Positions 1-6,720 of a stretch of DNA of 64,000 bases are shown piece after piece. Made by a program: the position numbers and the translations under genes. Origin of the DNA: Parvularcula bermudensis HTCC2503 (GTDB taxonomy: Bacteria > Pseudomonadota > Alphaproteobacteria > Caulobacterales > Parvularculaceae); the NCBI RefSeq assembly GCF_000152825.2, contig NC_014414.1:744001-808000 (forward strand), read 5' to 3'. The notes under the pieces are model-generated. The model ran no database searches. It was not told the DNA's origin and saw nothing but the letters and a program-made list of their open reading frames with translations. Position 1 is the first letter of the stretch. Each line of letters starts with the position of its first letter.

Positions 1-293
1 TGCGGGTCGTCAAAAAGCTCGACGACAGCGCCCCCCACGACGCCGTTCTCGTCCTCGATGCGACCGTGGGGCAAAACGCCCTCTCTCAAACCGAGGCGTT
101 TCTCGAAACGGCGAAGATCACGGGCCTCATCATGACTAAACTGGACGGGACGGCCAGGGGCGGCGTTCTTGTGGCACTGGGGGACAAGTTCGGCCTGCCG
201 ATCCACGCGATCGGGGTGGGGGAAACCGTCGAAGACCTTCAGCCGTTCAGGGCGAGCGCCTTTGCCGCGGCGCTGACGGCCGCCGCCGAGTGA
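1..293 (+). CDS. ftsY: Signal recognition particle receptor FtsY, C-terminal part
   Basis: About 96 C-terminal residues of the SRP-receptor GTPase that docks ribosome-SRP complexes at the inner membrane. The reading frame is open from base 3, so the gene starts outside the window. Visible are the LVLDAT-x-GQNA segment (FtsY and Ffh share this G3-region motif), the TKLDGTARGG G4 motif at about 135-164 and the closing GVGE-x-x-x-DLQPF block before a short alanine-rich end. Those blocks are diagnostic for the SRP GTPase pair, and the C-terminal ending right after them fits FtsY rather than Ffh, which carries an M domain here. The yciB/ispZ gene follows downstream, the common alphaproteobacterial order. 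The last 47 bases overlap a small convergent gene. Confidence 0.95.
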   Translation, partial: RVVKKLDDSAPHDAVLVLDATVGQNALSQTEAFLETAKITGLIMTKLDGTARGGVLVALGDKFGLPIHAIGVGETVEDLQPFRASAFAAALTAAAE

Positions 294-534
294 GGAGGCG
301 TCGGGCGATGCCAAAGAGGCTGATCCCGATCCACGCCAATTCGATCAGAAACGAGGCGAAATTGAAGTGAAACAGGAGCGAGACCAAGATCGCACTCGCC
401 CCACCCAGATTGAGGCACAGATACCCCCAACCCTGGGGATCGAAACGGCCTGCCTGCAAACCGAAAAACGCAGAGAGAACGAAGGCCACGCCGAGAGTGC
501 CCACTATATCGGGAAATGACAGCATGCACCTCAT
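247..534 (-). CDS. Small membrane protein, CBU_0592-like
   Basis: 95-residue hydrophobic protein of unknown function. Three predicted membrane segments are visible: about residues 8-25, 35-55 and 62-78. They are followed by a basic Arg/Pro-rich C-terminus that should lie in the cytoplasm. The pattern D-x-x-G-x-x-G-V near the N-terminus, an LNLGGA segment, and FHFN followed by an acidic residue and a Trp match what I recall of the CBU_0592-like family. The gene is convergent with ftsY and its last 47 bases overlap the 3' end of ftsY, so the C-terminal Arg-rich tail is encoded antisense to the FtsY end. A second start (Met4) is possible. Function cannot be inferred. Confidence 0.7.
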   Translation of the reverse strand: MRCMLSFPDIVGTLGVAFVLSAFFGLQAGRFDPQGWGYLCLNLGGASAILVSLLFHFNFASFLIELAWIGISLFGIARRLLTRRRPSAPRQRRSP

Positions 535-610
535 CCCTACCTTATGCCGATCTTCTTGAGGGAGCGGCCCTGGCGCCCCCCTCTGACCCTTTGCTTACGG
601 AAGGCTTCTC

Positions 611-1306
611 ATGACCGAAACCGATCCTACCTCGATGGCTCCCGCCCGCCTCGACGGCAAGGCCAAATTGGCCGTCGAAATGGGACCGCTGATCGCCTTT
701 GGCATTGGCTATCTCGCCCATGGCCGCCTCGCCGGGCCGGTGGACGCTGCGTTGAATACGTCATTTTTCGTCGGAGAAGGGCGGGAACTCTACCTTGCCG
801 TTCTGTTTTCCCTGCCGACCTTTGCGGCCGCCTTCGCCTATTCAGTGTGGAAGACCAAGAACATCGCGCCCATGTTGCTTATCAGCGGTGTCCTCGTGGC
901 CGTCTTGGGCACGCTGACCTTTATCTTCGACTCAAAAACATTCGTCTACATGAAGCCGACCATCGTCTACGGCATGGCCGCAGCTGTCCTGGCCGGCGGA
1001 TTGGTGACCGGTCGGATCTTTTTAAAATCATTGTTCGACGGGGCCCTGACCCTTCCCGATCCCGCATGGCGTACGCTGACCTGGCGCTTTGTGGCGTTTA
1101 ATGCGGCGGCGGCGGCGGCGAATGAAGTCCTCTGGCGCTGGCTGACCGCGGATTGTGTCGCGGGCGTGGAATGCGGCGGCGAGGCAACCTGGGTCGGCAT
1201 CAAGATATTCGGCTTCACCTTTGCGTATTTCGTGTTTATCGCCCTCAATGTCCCGTTTCTGATGAAGCACATGCCGTCCTCTGACGGATCTGAGGAGGCC
1301 TCCTGA
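611..1306 (+). CDS. yciB: Inner membrane septation protein A family (YciB/IspZ)
   Basis: 231-residue polytopic inner-membrane protein of the YciB/IspZ family, linked in enterics to septation and envelope integrity. About six hydrophobic segments are visible. Family signatures are the FDSKTFVYMKPTIVY stretch (compare the xFIKWKPTVxY block of YciB), the GRIFLKSLFDGALTLPDPAW block and the C-terminal TWVGIKIFGFTFAYFVF segment. The length is slightly above the enteric protein (about 180 residues), mainly because of a longer N-terminus and an insertion carrying two cysteines (CVAGVEC) before the last membrane segment. It follows ftsY by about 320 bases on the same strand, the usual alphaproteobacterial neighbourhood. 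Confidence 0.9.
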   Translation: MTETDPTSMAPARLDGKAKLAVEMGPLIAFGIGYLAHGRLAGPVDAALNTSFFVGEGRELYLAVLFSLPTFAAAFAYSVWKTKNIAPMLLISGVLVAVLGTLTFIFDSKTFVYMKPTIVYGMAAAVLAGGLVTGRIFLKSLFDGALTLPDPAWRTLTWRFVAFNAAAAAANEVLWRWLTADCVAGVECGGEATWVGIKIFGFTFAYFVFIALNVPFLMKHMPSSDGSEEAS

Positions 1307-1354
1307 CGCGTGGATCGCGCGGCGGCGAGGCTGTCCGGCGCCTATAAAGCGGCT

Positions 1355-1894
1355 CTAAAGCCCGCCTTGGGGATTGGTGTAGGGCGCAAAAGCCGCCTCT
1401 TCTTTGCTCTCATTCCACGCATTGAGCGCCCATACGACAGAGGGAAAGGCCAGTTCCGGCCAAGGAATGTCCCTCCACGGGACAAGTTTCAGGTCCGCAC
1501 TCTCAGGACCCGGCGAAATCTTGTCTTTATTGAGCAGCTCGGCTCGGTAGAGGAGCTGGACCTGACTGATCCGCGGAATGGAGTAGATCGCCAGTAGACG
1601 ATCAATCTTGAGTTCCGCATTCGCCTCTTCTCTCGCTTCCCTCATCGCCCCCTCTTCCGGGGCCTCACCGGTTTCCAAATAGCCCGCCGGTAATGTCCAA
1701 AAGCCCTTTCGCGGCTCGATTGCTCGCTTGCAGAGCAAAAGCCGCCCGTCCCCGGCGACCACAACGCTGCCAACGACAATCCGGGGATTTTGATAGTCGA
1801 TGAACCCACAATGCCGGCATACAGAGCGCTCTCGATCGTCGCCATCGGGGATTTTCCGTGAAAAAGACGGGGTCATATCTTCCGAGGTCACCAT
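1355..1894 (-). CDS. NUDIX hydrolase with N-terminal zinc ribbon
   Basis: 179-residue NUDIX hydrolase that should cleave a nucleoside diphosphate linked to another moiety; the substrate is unknown. The N-terminus has a CRHCGF half of a short zinc-ribbon-like motif followed by DYQNPRIV, as in the NUDIX subgroup near NudC and ADP-ribose pyrophosphatases. The NUDIX box is complete, with GYLETGE (about residues 92-98), APEEGAMREAREEA and its REA-x-EE catalytic glutamates. The ATG at 1894 has a GGAGG six bases upstream. The gene is divergent from the MarR regulator, with a 244-base spacer between them. Confidence 0.9.
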   Translation of the reverse strand: MVTSEDMTPSFSRKIPDGDDRERSVCRHCGFIDYQNPRIVVGSVVVAGDGRLLLCKRAIEPRKGFWTLPAGYLETGEAPEEGAMREAREEANAELKIDRLLAIYSIPRISQVQLLYRAELLNKDKISPGPESADLKLVPWRDIPWPELAFPSVVWALNAWNESKEEAAFAPYTNPQGGL

Positions 1895-2022
1895 CTCTTG
1901 CCTCCATTATTGCTGCGGAATCGCCCTATTCAGTCGTTTCGAGGTCAAAAATTCTTGCATCCGTACGCGAATGGCATCAGTTTGCAAGCGTTCCTTAATA
2001 GATCAATGTCAAGTAAATTCTG

Positions 2023-2040
2023 GTTCCGGAATTCTTGAAC
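2023..2040. promoter_or_regulatory. Candidate operator, 18-bp palindrome GTTCNNGAATTCNNGAAC
   Basis: GTTCCGGAATTCTTGAAC reads the same on both strands at 14 of 18 positions. It lies in the spacer between the divergent NUDIX and MarR genes, about 100 bases before the MarR start. MarR proteins usually bind 16-20-bp palindromes beside their own gene, so autoregulation is a reasonable inference. No binding data are available. Confidence 0.45.
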
Positions 2041-2138
2041 AAGGCACAAGGAACATCCGGGGGCTGTTCTTACGGCCCCCATACACACCACAAGGCGGCA
2101 CAACTGACACGCCGCCAGAAAAACAGAGAGCGACCCCG

Positions 2139-2747
2139 ATGGCTACTTTCAACCTGCAGGATTCGCCCGGTCATCTTCTTCGCCGGGCTCAACAATACGC
2201 TGACGACCTCTATAAAGGAGAAGTCGGCGGCGACGGCCCGACCCCGCGTCAATTCGCCGTGCTCCACACCGTCTCCAAGGACGAGGGGCTCAGCCAGACC
2301 GATCTGGTCCGTCGCACCGGGATCGACCGGTCGACCCTGGCCGATATGATTGCCCGGCTGACCAAAAAAGGTCTTTTGGCGCGTCAACGGACCAAAACCG
2401 ATGCTCGTGCCAATGCAGTCAAGCTGACCGCCGCCGGCAAGAAGATGCTGAGCAGCGCTGAAAACAAGGTTCTTAAGGCCGAGGATCAAGCCCTCTCCAT
2501 GCTGCCCAAGACGCAGCAGGCCCAGTTCCTCAAAGCGCTCAAATCCTATGCCGAGGCCCTCGACAAGATCGAGGCCGAGCAAATGGCACCGCGCCGCCAA
2601 CCGGCCGCAGCCACCAAAAAGGCCGCAACGAAAAAAGCACCGGCCAAAAAGCGGGTAACGAAAAAAGCGCCGGCCAAGAAGGTCGCCGCGAAAAAGGCAC
2701 CCGCCAAAAAAGCGCCGGCGAAAAAGCGCGCGACGAAAAAGCGCTAA
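2139..2747 (+). CDS. MarR-family regulator with histone-H1-like lysine tail
   Basis: 202-residue protein. Residues 1-145 form a MarR winged-helix repressor: an N-terminal dimerisation helix, a helix-turn-helix at about 50-75 (LSQTDLVRRTGIDRSTLADM), the DAR wing at 88-90 and C-terminal dimer helices. Residues 151-202 are a low-complexity Lys/Ala/Pro/Thr tail in which KK pairs recur every five residues (160/161 through 200/201, nine pairs). This resembles bacterial histone-H1-like AKKA/PAKK tails and should add non-specific DNA affinity. The frame is open further upstream, but ATG 2139 starts the conserved domain. A palindrome at 2023-2040 may be its operator. An intrinsic terminator follows. 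Confidence 0.88.
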   Translation: MATFNLQDSPGHLLRRAQQYADDLYKGEVGGDGPTPRQFAVLHTVSKDEGLSQTDLVRRTGIDRSTLADMIARLTKKGLLARQRTKTDARANAVKLTAAGKKMLSSAENKVLKAEDQALSMLPKTQQAQFLKALKSYAEALDKIEAEQMAPRRQPAAATKKAATKKAPAKKRVTKKAPAKKVAAKKAPAKKAPAKKRATKKR

Positions 2748-2758
2748 GCTGAGGTTTT

Positions 2759-2784
2759 GAACGGTCCCGTCATAGGGGCCGTTC
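2759..2784. other. Inverted repeat preceding the MarR terminator
   Basis: GAACGGTCCC at 2759-2768 pairs with GGGGCCGTTC at 2775-2784 with one mismatch around a short loop. It lies between the MarR stop codon and the stronger terminator hairpin at 2794-2822, and probably contributes to 3'-end structure. Confidence 0.45.
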
Positions 2785-2793
2785 ATGGGCGAG

Positions 2794-2822
2794 AAAGCCG
2801 GTCCGTCAGGACCGGCTTTTTT
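2794..2822 (+). terminator. Intrinsic terminator of the MarR gene
   Basis: The AAAGCCGGTCC and GGACCGGCTTT arms are perfectly complementary around a GTCA loop and run directly into a T tract (TTTTTT). The hairpin sits 47 bases after the MarR stop and 20 bases before the end of the convergent xth gene. It could act in both directions, but the T run favours the plus strand. Confidence 0.85.
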
Positions 2823-2842
2823 CATTGCACCGCCCCGAATGC

Positions 2843-3637
2843 TTAAAGGTCGAGGGTCACCGGCGCATGGTCGGAGGGCCGATCCCAGCCGCGGACATCA
2901 TCGTGGACCGTGAAAGCCCGGCGCCCTTTCGCCAGCGCCCGATCCTTCAACGCAGGCGAGACCCAGATATGGTCCAGCCTGCGTCCGCGATTGGATTTGC
3001 GCCAATCCTTCGAACGGTAGGACCACCATGTATAGAGTTTTTGCTCATCCGCGGTCAGCTCGCGCATCACATCGATAAACGGCGCCGCCTCCATCAAGGC
3101 CGCCAGGCGTTCCGTCTCCGGCGGGGTGTGGGAAACGACCTTCAATAATTGCTTATGCGACCACACATCGTTCTCATGGGGCGCGATATTCAGATCCCCG
3201 ACGAGAATGTGTGGCTGGTCGCCCAGCCCCGTGAAGACCTCCCGCATCTCATCCACAAAGCGGAGTTTGTGATCGAACTTCTCATTCTGTTCGGGATCGG
3301 GAATGTCCCCGCCGGCGGGGACATAGAAATTATGAATGACGATCCCCTCTTCCAAGGTGACGGCGATATGCCGTGCATCGTCTTTGCCGCAATATTGACG
3401 CCGTGTGATCTCATGCAAGGGCAGGCGGGAGAGCGTCGCCACCCCATGGTAGCCGCGCTGACCGTGAATGGCCTGGTGCGGATAGCCCGCATTGGCGAAG
3501 GCCTTGGCGGGGAATTGATCGTTCTGACACTTGGTTTCTTGCAGACACAAAATATCGGGCTTCACGGTCTCGAGAAATCGCTCGACCAAGCCAAGCCGTA
3601 GACGGACGGAATTGATGTTCCATGTGGTTATGCGCAT
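2843..3637 (-). CDS. xthA: Exodeoxyribonuclease III
   Basis: 264-residue AP endonuclease / 3'-5' exonuclease of base excision repair. All family landmarks are present: the MRITTWNINSVR start, the metal-binding LQETKCQ motif (Glu at about 34), GYHGVATLSR, VGDLNIAP (Asp/Asn of the active site at about 147-149), RRLDHIWVS and the closing SDHAPV with the catalytic Asp-His. The length matches the family. The ATG at 3637 begins the conserved domain directly. Upstream on the same strand lies a copy of the CTAGAGC repeat and then the unknown membrane protein. The gene is convergent with the MarR gene. Confidence 0.97.
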   Translation of the reverse strand: MRITTWNINSVRLRLGLVERFLETVKPDILCLQETKCQNDQFPAKAFANAGYPHQAIHGQRGYHGVATLSRLPLHEITRRQYCGKDDARHIAVTLEEGIVIHNFYVPAGGDIPDPEQNEKFDHKLRFVDEMREVFTGLGDQPHILVGDLNIAPHENDVWSHKQLLKVVSHTPPETERLAALMEAAPFIDVMRELTADEQKLYTWWSYRSKDWRKSNRGRRLDHIWVSPALKDRALAKGRRAFTVHDDVRGWDRPSDHAPVTLDL

Positions 3638-3645
3638 CGGCGGGC

Positions 3646-3735
3646 CCTAGAGCATTTTCACGCGAAGGGGAAACCGGTTCGCGTAAAGAAAATGCAGCGA
3701 AACAAAGGTCTAGAGGCGTTGATGTCTCCGATAGA
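3646..3735 (-). repeat. CTAGAGC dispersed element, copy 1
   Basis: Begins CTAGAGCATTTTCACGCGAA, continues through ACCGGTTCGCGTAAAGAAAATGC and GAAACAAAGGTCTAGAG, and is followed by a weaker matching tail. It aligns base for base over most of its length with copies at 27739-27843 (same orientation) and 12422-12527 (opposite orientation). It lies downstream of the unknown gene at 3818-4993 and just upstream of xthA. Similar CTAGAGC-ended palindromic elements are common in Rhizobiales and related genomes; I name the type from memory only. The strand given is that of the flanking transcripts. Confidence 0.75.
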
Positions 3736-3817
3736 CCTCATACGGCCCTCACGGCCCTCGTCGATCAATCCGCGCATGCGGAGGGCGCGAGTCATGAAGG
3801 CCCTCAAGGCTGGGATA

Positions 3818-4993
3818 TCAGCGGAGCTGATGGTTCGGACACGCCTCTTCGGTAAAGAGGTGACGAAGAGGCTGGAAGTGCCGCAAATCCACATAGGCCG
3901 TGCGGCCCGACCCATTGCTCCCCAGGAACAAATCGACGAGCATTTTAAGATCCGCCGACTGACCAGGGGCGACAGCCTCGTAGATCACACCGTAAAGAAC
4001 CGGTTGCGGCGGTTTGAACGCCGTGGGGGACGGCAAATTCTGGGAAAAGACCTTCATCGGCGCGGTCGCTGTGTCCTCCGCGACACCGAAAACCCCGCGC
4101 CCGACTGAATATTGGCCAATCGATCCGGCGTAAACATCCGCCTTGTGGGTACAATCCCGCTCCCCCGTCTCGGCCCGAAGCTCATCAAGGACGAAACGCC
4201 CAAGCCCCAAACTCCGGGTGGCGGCCCGACGTTGCGCCACGGTGGTGTCGACATCAAAGCCTGAAAGACCAAGCGCCACAAAGGCGTCGAAATCATCCCG
4301 GCTCGCCCCTGCGGGAAGGATCAGATCGATCTCCTCCCAATCGAGGGGATAAAGATGTTCGGCCACCGTCTTATTCTCGGACGTCAGGAGCGGCCCCTCC
4401 CCCGCCTGCCATATAGGGGGGTCGATGATCTGTTGATCGCGCTCAAAGGCGAGGGGATAGAAGGCGGCGAGCACGCTGCCACTGCAAACCCGCCAGCCCA
4501 CGAGCTGGCTGGCATCCCCCGTCTGAATGGTCCGCGGCTGCCCCTCCGCCGTCATCGGGCCACGACCAATGGTGATGGGGCCTTCGCTGGCACAGGACAC
4601 ACCGCTGCCCCGAACGGTCGGCGGTTGCGGCTCCTCGACCTCGGCGATGGGGCCGGGCGGCGTAACCGGCCCTGTGGTCACGACCGGCTGCCCCGATAAC
4701 AGCACCCGCGCGGCAATGATGAAGCCGAAGAACGCCAACACCACCAGAATGAGGATCCGCACAGTGGGGGTGACAGGGGCCGGTGCGGCAGCGGAGGCTG
4801 TCTCGGCCTTCCCCCCCTCGAAAAGCGCTTGGTCAAGCATGGGCGGGCGGGCCGTGTTGACCGTAAGACGCCGCGCCTGATCGCCGCTTTGCGCGTCGCC
4901 CTCTCGCTCCCAAAACGCCCACAGCAAGAGGCCAGCAATGGCCGCCACCGCCAGGGTGAGGAGCCCAAGGCCAAGGGGGGTCAGAAAAACCAT
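3818..4993 (-). CDS. Unknown membrane-anchored protein
   Basis: 391 residues from the chosen ATG at 4993; I do not recognise the family. There is a hydrophobic segment at residues 1-26 and a second one at about 78-100 (RILILVVLAFFGFIIAARVL), separated by a cytoplasm-like linker. After these come a Pro-rich stretch and a large soluble domain with four to five cysteines (SGVSCASEG, WRVCSGS, ERDCTHK, EEACPNH), which suggests an exported domain with disulfides or a bound ligand. The frame is also open from a GTG at 5083, but that adds 30 residues of non-domain sequence and would cover a palindrome at 5058-5074, so ATG 4993 is preferred. Divergent from the TSUP transporter. Confidence 0.65.
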   Translation of the reverse strand: MVFLTPLGLGLLTLAVAAIAGLLLWAFWEREGDAQSGDQARRLTVNTARPPMLDQALFEGGKAETASAAAPAPVTPTVRILILVVLAFFGFIIAARVLLSGQPVVTTGPVTPPGPIAEVEEPQPPTVRGSGVSCASEGPITIGRGPMTAEGQPRTIQTGDASQLVGWRVCSGSVLAAFYPLAFERDQQIIDPPIWQAGEGPLLTSENKTVAEHLYPLDWEEIDLILPAGASRDDFDAFVALGLSGFDVDTTVAQRRAATRSLGLGRFVLDELRAETGERDCTHKADVYAGSIGQYSVGRGVFGVAEDTATAPMKVFSQNLPSPTAFKPPQPVLYGVIYEAVAPGQSADLKMLVDLFLGSNGSGRTAYVDLRHFQPLRHLFTEEACPNHQLR

Positions 4994-5057
4994 GACAATT
5001 TCTTGCACCAGCGCTTCTCCCACCCGGCAGGCCCCCTTACGCGGGACGCGCACTGCC

Positions 5058-5074
5058 GCTAACGCATCGTTAAC
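5058..5074. promoter_or_regulatory. Palindrome between divergent genes
   Basis: GCTAACGCATCGTTAAC is a near-perfect palindrome (only the second and penultimate bases and the centre fail). It lies between the divergent starts at 4993 (minus) and 5149 (plus), so it is a candidate shared operator. No cognate regulator is encoded next to it. Confidence 0.3.
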
Positions 5075-5148
5075 CCCTATCACAGGGCTGGCATCCCGCC
5101 AACAACGCCTGCGGGCCCGCCGGAACGCTTTCGAAAAAGAGCTGCCCC

Positions 5149-5910
5149 ATGCCGTCGTTTTTCCCCCTTCCCGAAGGGATCAGCCCGCTGATTGCGACAA
5201 TCGTCGTTCTGACGACCTTTTTTTCCGCCGCGATCACCGCGGCGTTTGCCGTTGGCGGCGGCCTCTTGCTGATCGCGGTGATGAGCACGCTCCTCCCCGC
5301 CCCTGCGGTGGTGCCGGTCCATGGCTTGATCATGACGGGGGTGAATGGCGGCAGGGCCATTGTCTTTCGAGACAGCATCGACAGGCGAACGGTGATGTAT
5401 TTTCTCGGCGGCGCGGTGATCGGCGCAAGCCTTGGATCCACCATCGCAACGGATTTGCCGGCCACCGCCCTGCAATTATTGGTGGCCGGCTTTATCCTTG
5501 CCACGCAATGGGGTCCCCCGTGGCGCTTGCCCTTCGGCAGCCGCTCCTTCGTCGTGGCGGGGGCGTTCTCCACCGTCCTGACTTTGTTCGTCGGCGCCTC
5601 GGGCCCCTTTATCACGACCCTTATCGCGCAACTGCCACGATTTGGCCGACGCATGGTCACGGCCACGGCTGCCGCCTGCATGGTGGCCCAGCATGGTCTT
5701 AAATCCGTTGTCTTCGCCCTGGCGGGGTTTCTTTACGCCCCCTGGCTCCCACTCATCGTCCTCGCCGTCACGGCTTCCTATGGCGGCACATTGGTGGGTG
5801 AGCGATTGCTGCGCCGCCTCGACGAGGGAAAATTCCGCCGCGGCCTCAAATGGATCCTGACCGGCCTTGCGGTCATCCTCATTCTCCGCGCGCTGTGGGG
5901 CGGTCGATAA
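5149..5910 (+). CDS. TSUP family transporter (TauE/SafE-like)
   Basis: 253-residue inner-membrane protein of the sulfite exporter TauE/SafE (TSUP) family, proposed to move sulfite, sulfoacetate or other small anions. Seven to eight hydrophobic segments are arranged as two similar halves. The first half has the glycine-rich FAVGGGLLLIAVM segment followed by VVPVHG and NGGRA. The second has VLTLFVGASGPFITT and the family's conserved H-x-x-K-x-x-x-F block (AQHGLKSVVFALAGF). The C-terminal segment ends in RALWGGR. The substrate cannot be read from sequence, and there are no sulfur-metabolism genes next to it. Confidence 0.88.
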   Translation: MPSFFPLPEGISPLIATIVVLTTFFSAAITAAFAVGGGLLLIAVMSTLLPAPAVVPVHGLIMTGVNGGRAIVFRDSIDRRTVMYFLGGAVIGASLGSTIATDLPATALQLLVAGFILATQWGPPWRLPFGSRSFVVAGAFSTVLTLFVGASGPFITTLIAQLPRFGRRMVTATAAACMVAQHGLKSVVFALAGFLYAPWLPLIVLAVTASYGGTLVGERLLRRLDEGKFRRGLKWILTGLAVILILRALWGGR

Positions 5911-6531
5911 TCAGAAGACGGAGAGGGAGGACCCGATCAAGGCGACGGGCCAGCGGCCCCGTTCGAACAAGCGCAATTTGCAGATGAACGGATGATCCTC
6001 CGTCGGCTCCCCCCCATCCGCCGCGGCCACGAGGGCGAGGGCGGCGCCATTGATCGCCTGCACCAGACTGCCCACGGCCAGATTGACCGCCGCCTCGTCC
6101 GCCATATCCCAAAGCGCCGCCTGTTCCTCCACCCGCTCCTTGGCCGCCGTCGCCGCATATTGCGCGATAAGCTTTAGCCCGACCTCCAAGGCCTCTTCTG
6201 ATACCACGGTCAGCGCCCTGGCGGTCAGATCAGCCCTGAGCAATTCCTCAGCCTCCCAGGCGGGGGAGGACCAATCGAGTGTCTCCGCCGCCGCGGCGGC
6301 ATCGTCGAAATCCGCGAGGATCGCGAGGTCGGCCTCGGGAAAGCCCAACCGATCGGCATAATGCGCCGCGGCCTCGCGCACGGCCCGGCTTGGGGGCTCG
6401 CCCAAATGCGCGAACCAATTGATCCGATCAAGGCCCAGGGCGAACTGCCGAAGGCGCGCCAGTACCGGTGCATCCTGCTCCAGCATGGAAAAGACGGCGG
6501 GGTCGATCGCCATTTCATCGTCGAGACTCAT
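5911..6531 (-). CDS. Unknown alanine-rich alphaproteobacterial protein
   Basis: 206-residue acidic, Ala/Leu/Glu-rich helical protein with no signal peptide or membrane segment. I do not recognise a characterised family. The middle contains WSSPAWEAEELLRADLTARA and a long helix with AKERVEEQAALWDMADEAAVN. It ends with an FERGRWPVALIGSSLSVF segment that looks like a conserved C-terminal beta strand. Its stop codon abuts the end of the convergent TSUP gene. Upstream lie a strong hairpin (6568-6630) and lolA, so it probably has its own promoter after the lolA terminator. Confidence 0.65.
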   Translation of the reverse strand: MSLDDEMAIDPAVFSMLEQDAPVLARLRQFALGLDRINWFAHLGEPPSRAVREAAAHYADRLGFPEADLAILADFDDAAAAAETLDWSSPAWEAEELLRADLTARALTVVSEEALEVGLKLIAQYAATAAKERVEEQAALWDMADEAAVNLAVGSLVQAINGAALALVAAADGGEPTEDHPFICKLRLFERGRWPVALIGSSLSVF

Positions 6532-6567
6532 GGACCGCCGTCTATCTACTCAAAAAGCGTGAGAAAA

Positions 6568-6630
6568 GGTGGCGGACCGGGCGACCCATTAGCGGGGGGG
6601 TAAGGGGGGTCGCCCGGAAATTCCGCCACC
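6568..6630 (-). terminator. Long hairpin, probable lolA terminator
   Basis: GGTGGCGGACCGGGCGACCC (6568-6587) pairs with GGGTCGCCCGG and TCCGCCACC (6607-6630), with only a short AAAT bulge and a loop of about 19 bases. Read on the minus strand the stem is followed by TTTTCTC, so it should end lolA transcripts. A stem of about 20 bp is unusually long for a plain terminator. Confidence 0.7.
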
Positions 6631-6681
6631 CCCCTCCTATCGTATCCGCCGCGCGCCCCTAGTTACGCCTCCGTAAATATG

Positions 6682-6704
6682 CAGCTCAGCCAATAGCTGA
6701 GCTG
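6682..6704. other. Short perfect hairpin downstream of lolA
   Basis: CAGCTCAGC (6682-6690) and GCTGAGCTG (6696-6704) form a perfect 9-bp stem around a 5-base loop, 17 bases after the lolA stop. No T tract follows, so it may protect or structure the lolA 3' end upstream of the longer hairpin. Confidence 0.5.
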
Positions 6705-6720
6705 GAGCTAAACGGGTCGG

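Noticed and set aside
1800-2138. N-terminal extension of the MarR frame to 1800
   Set aside because: It would cover the divergent promoter region and the operator-like palindrome; the conserved domain starts at 2139.
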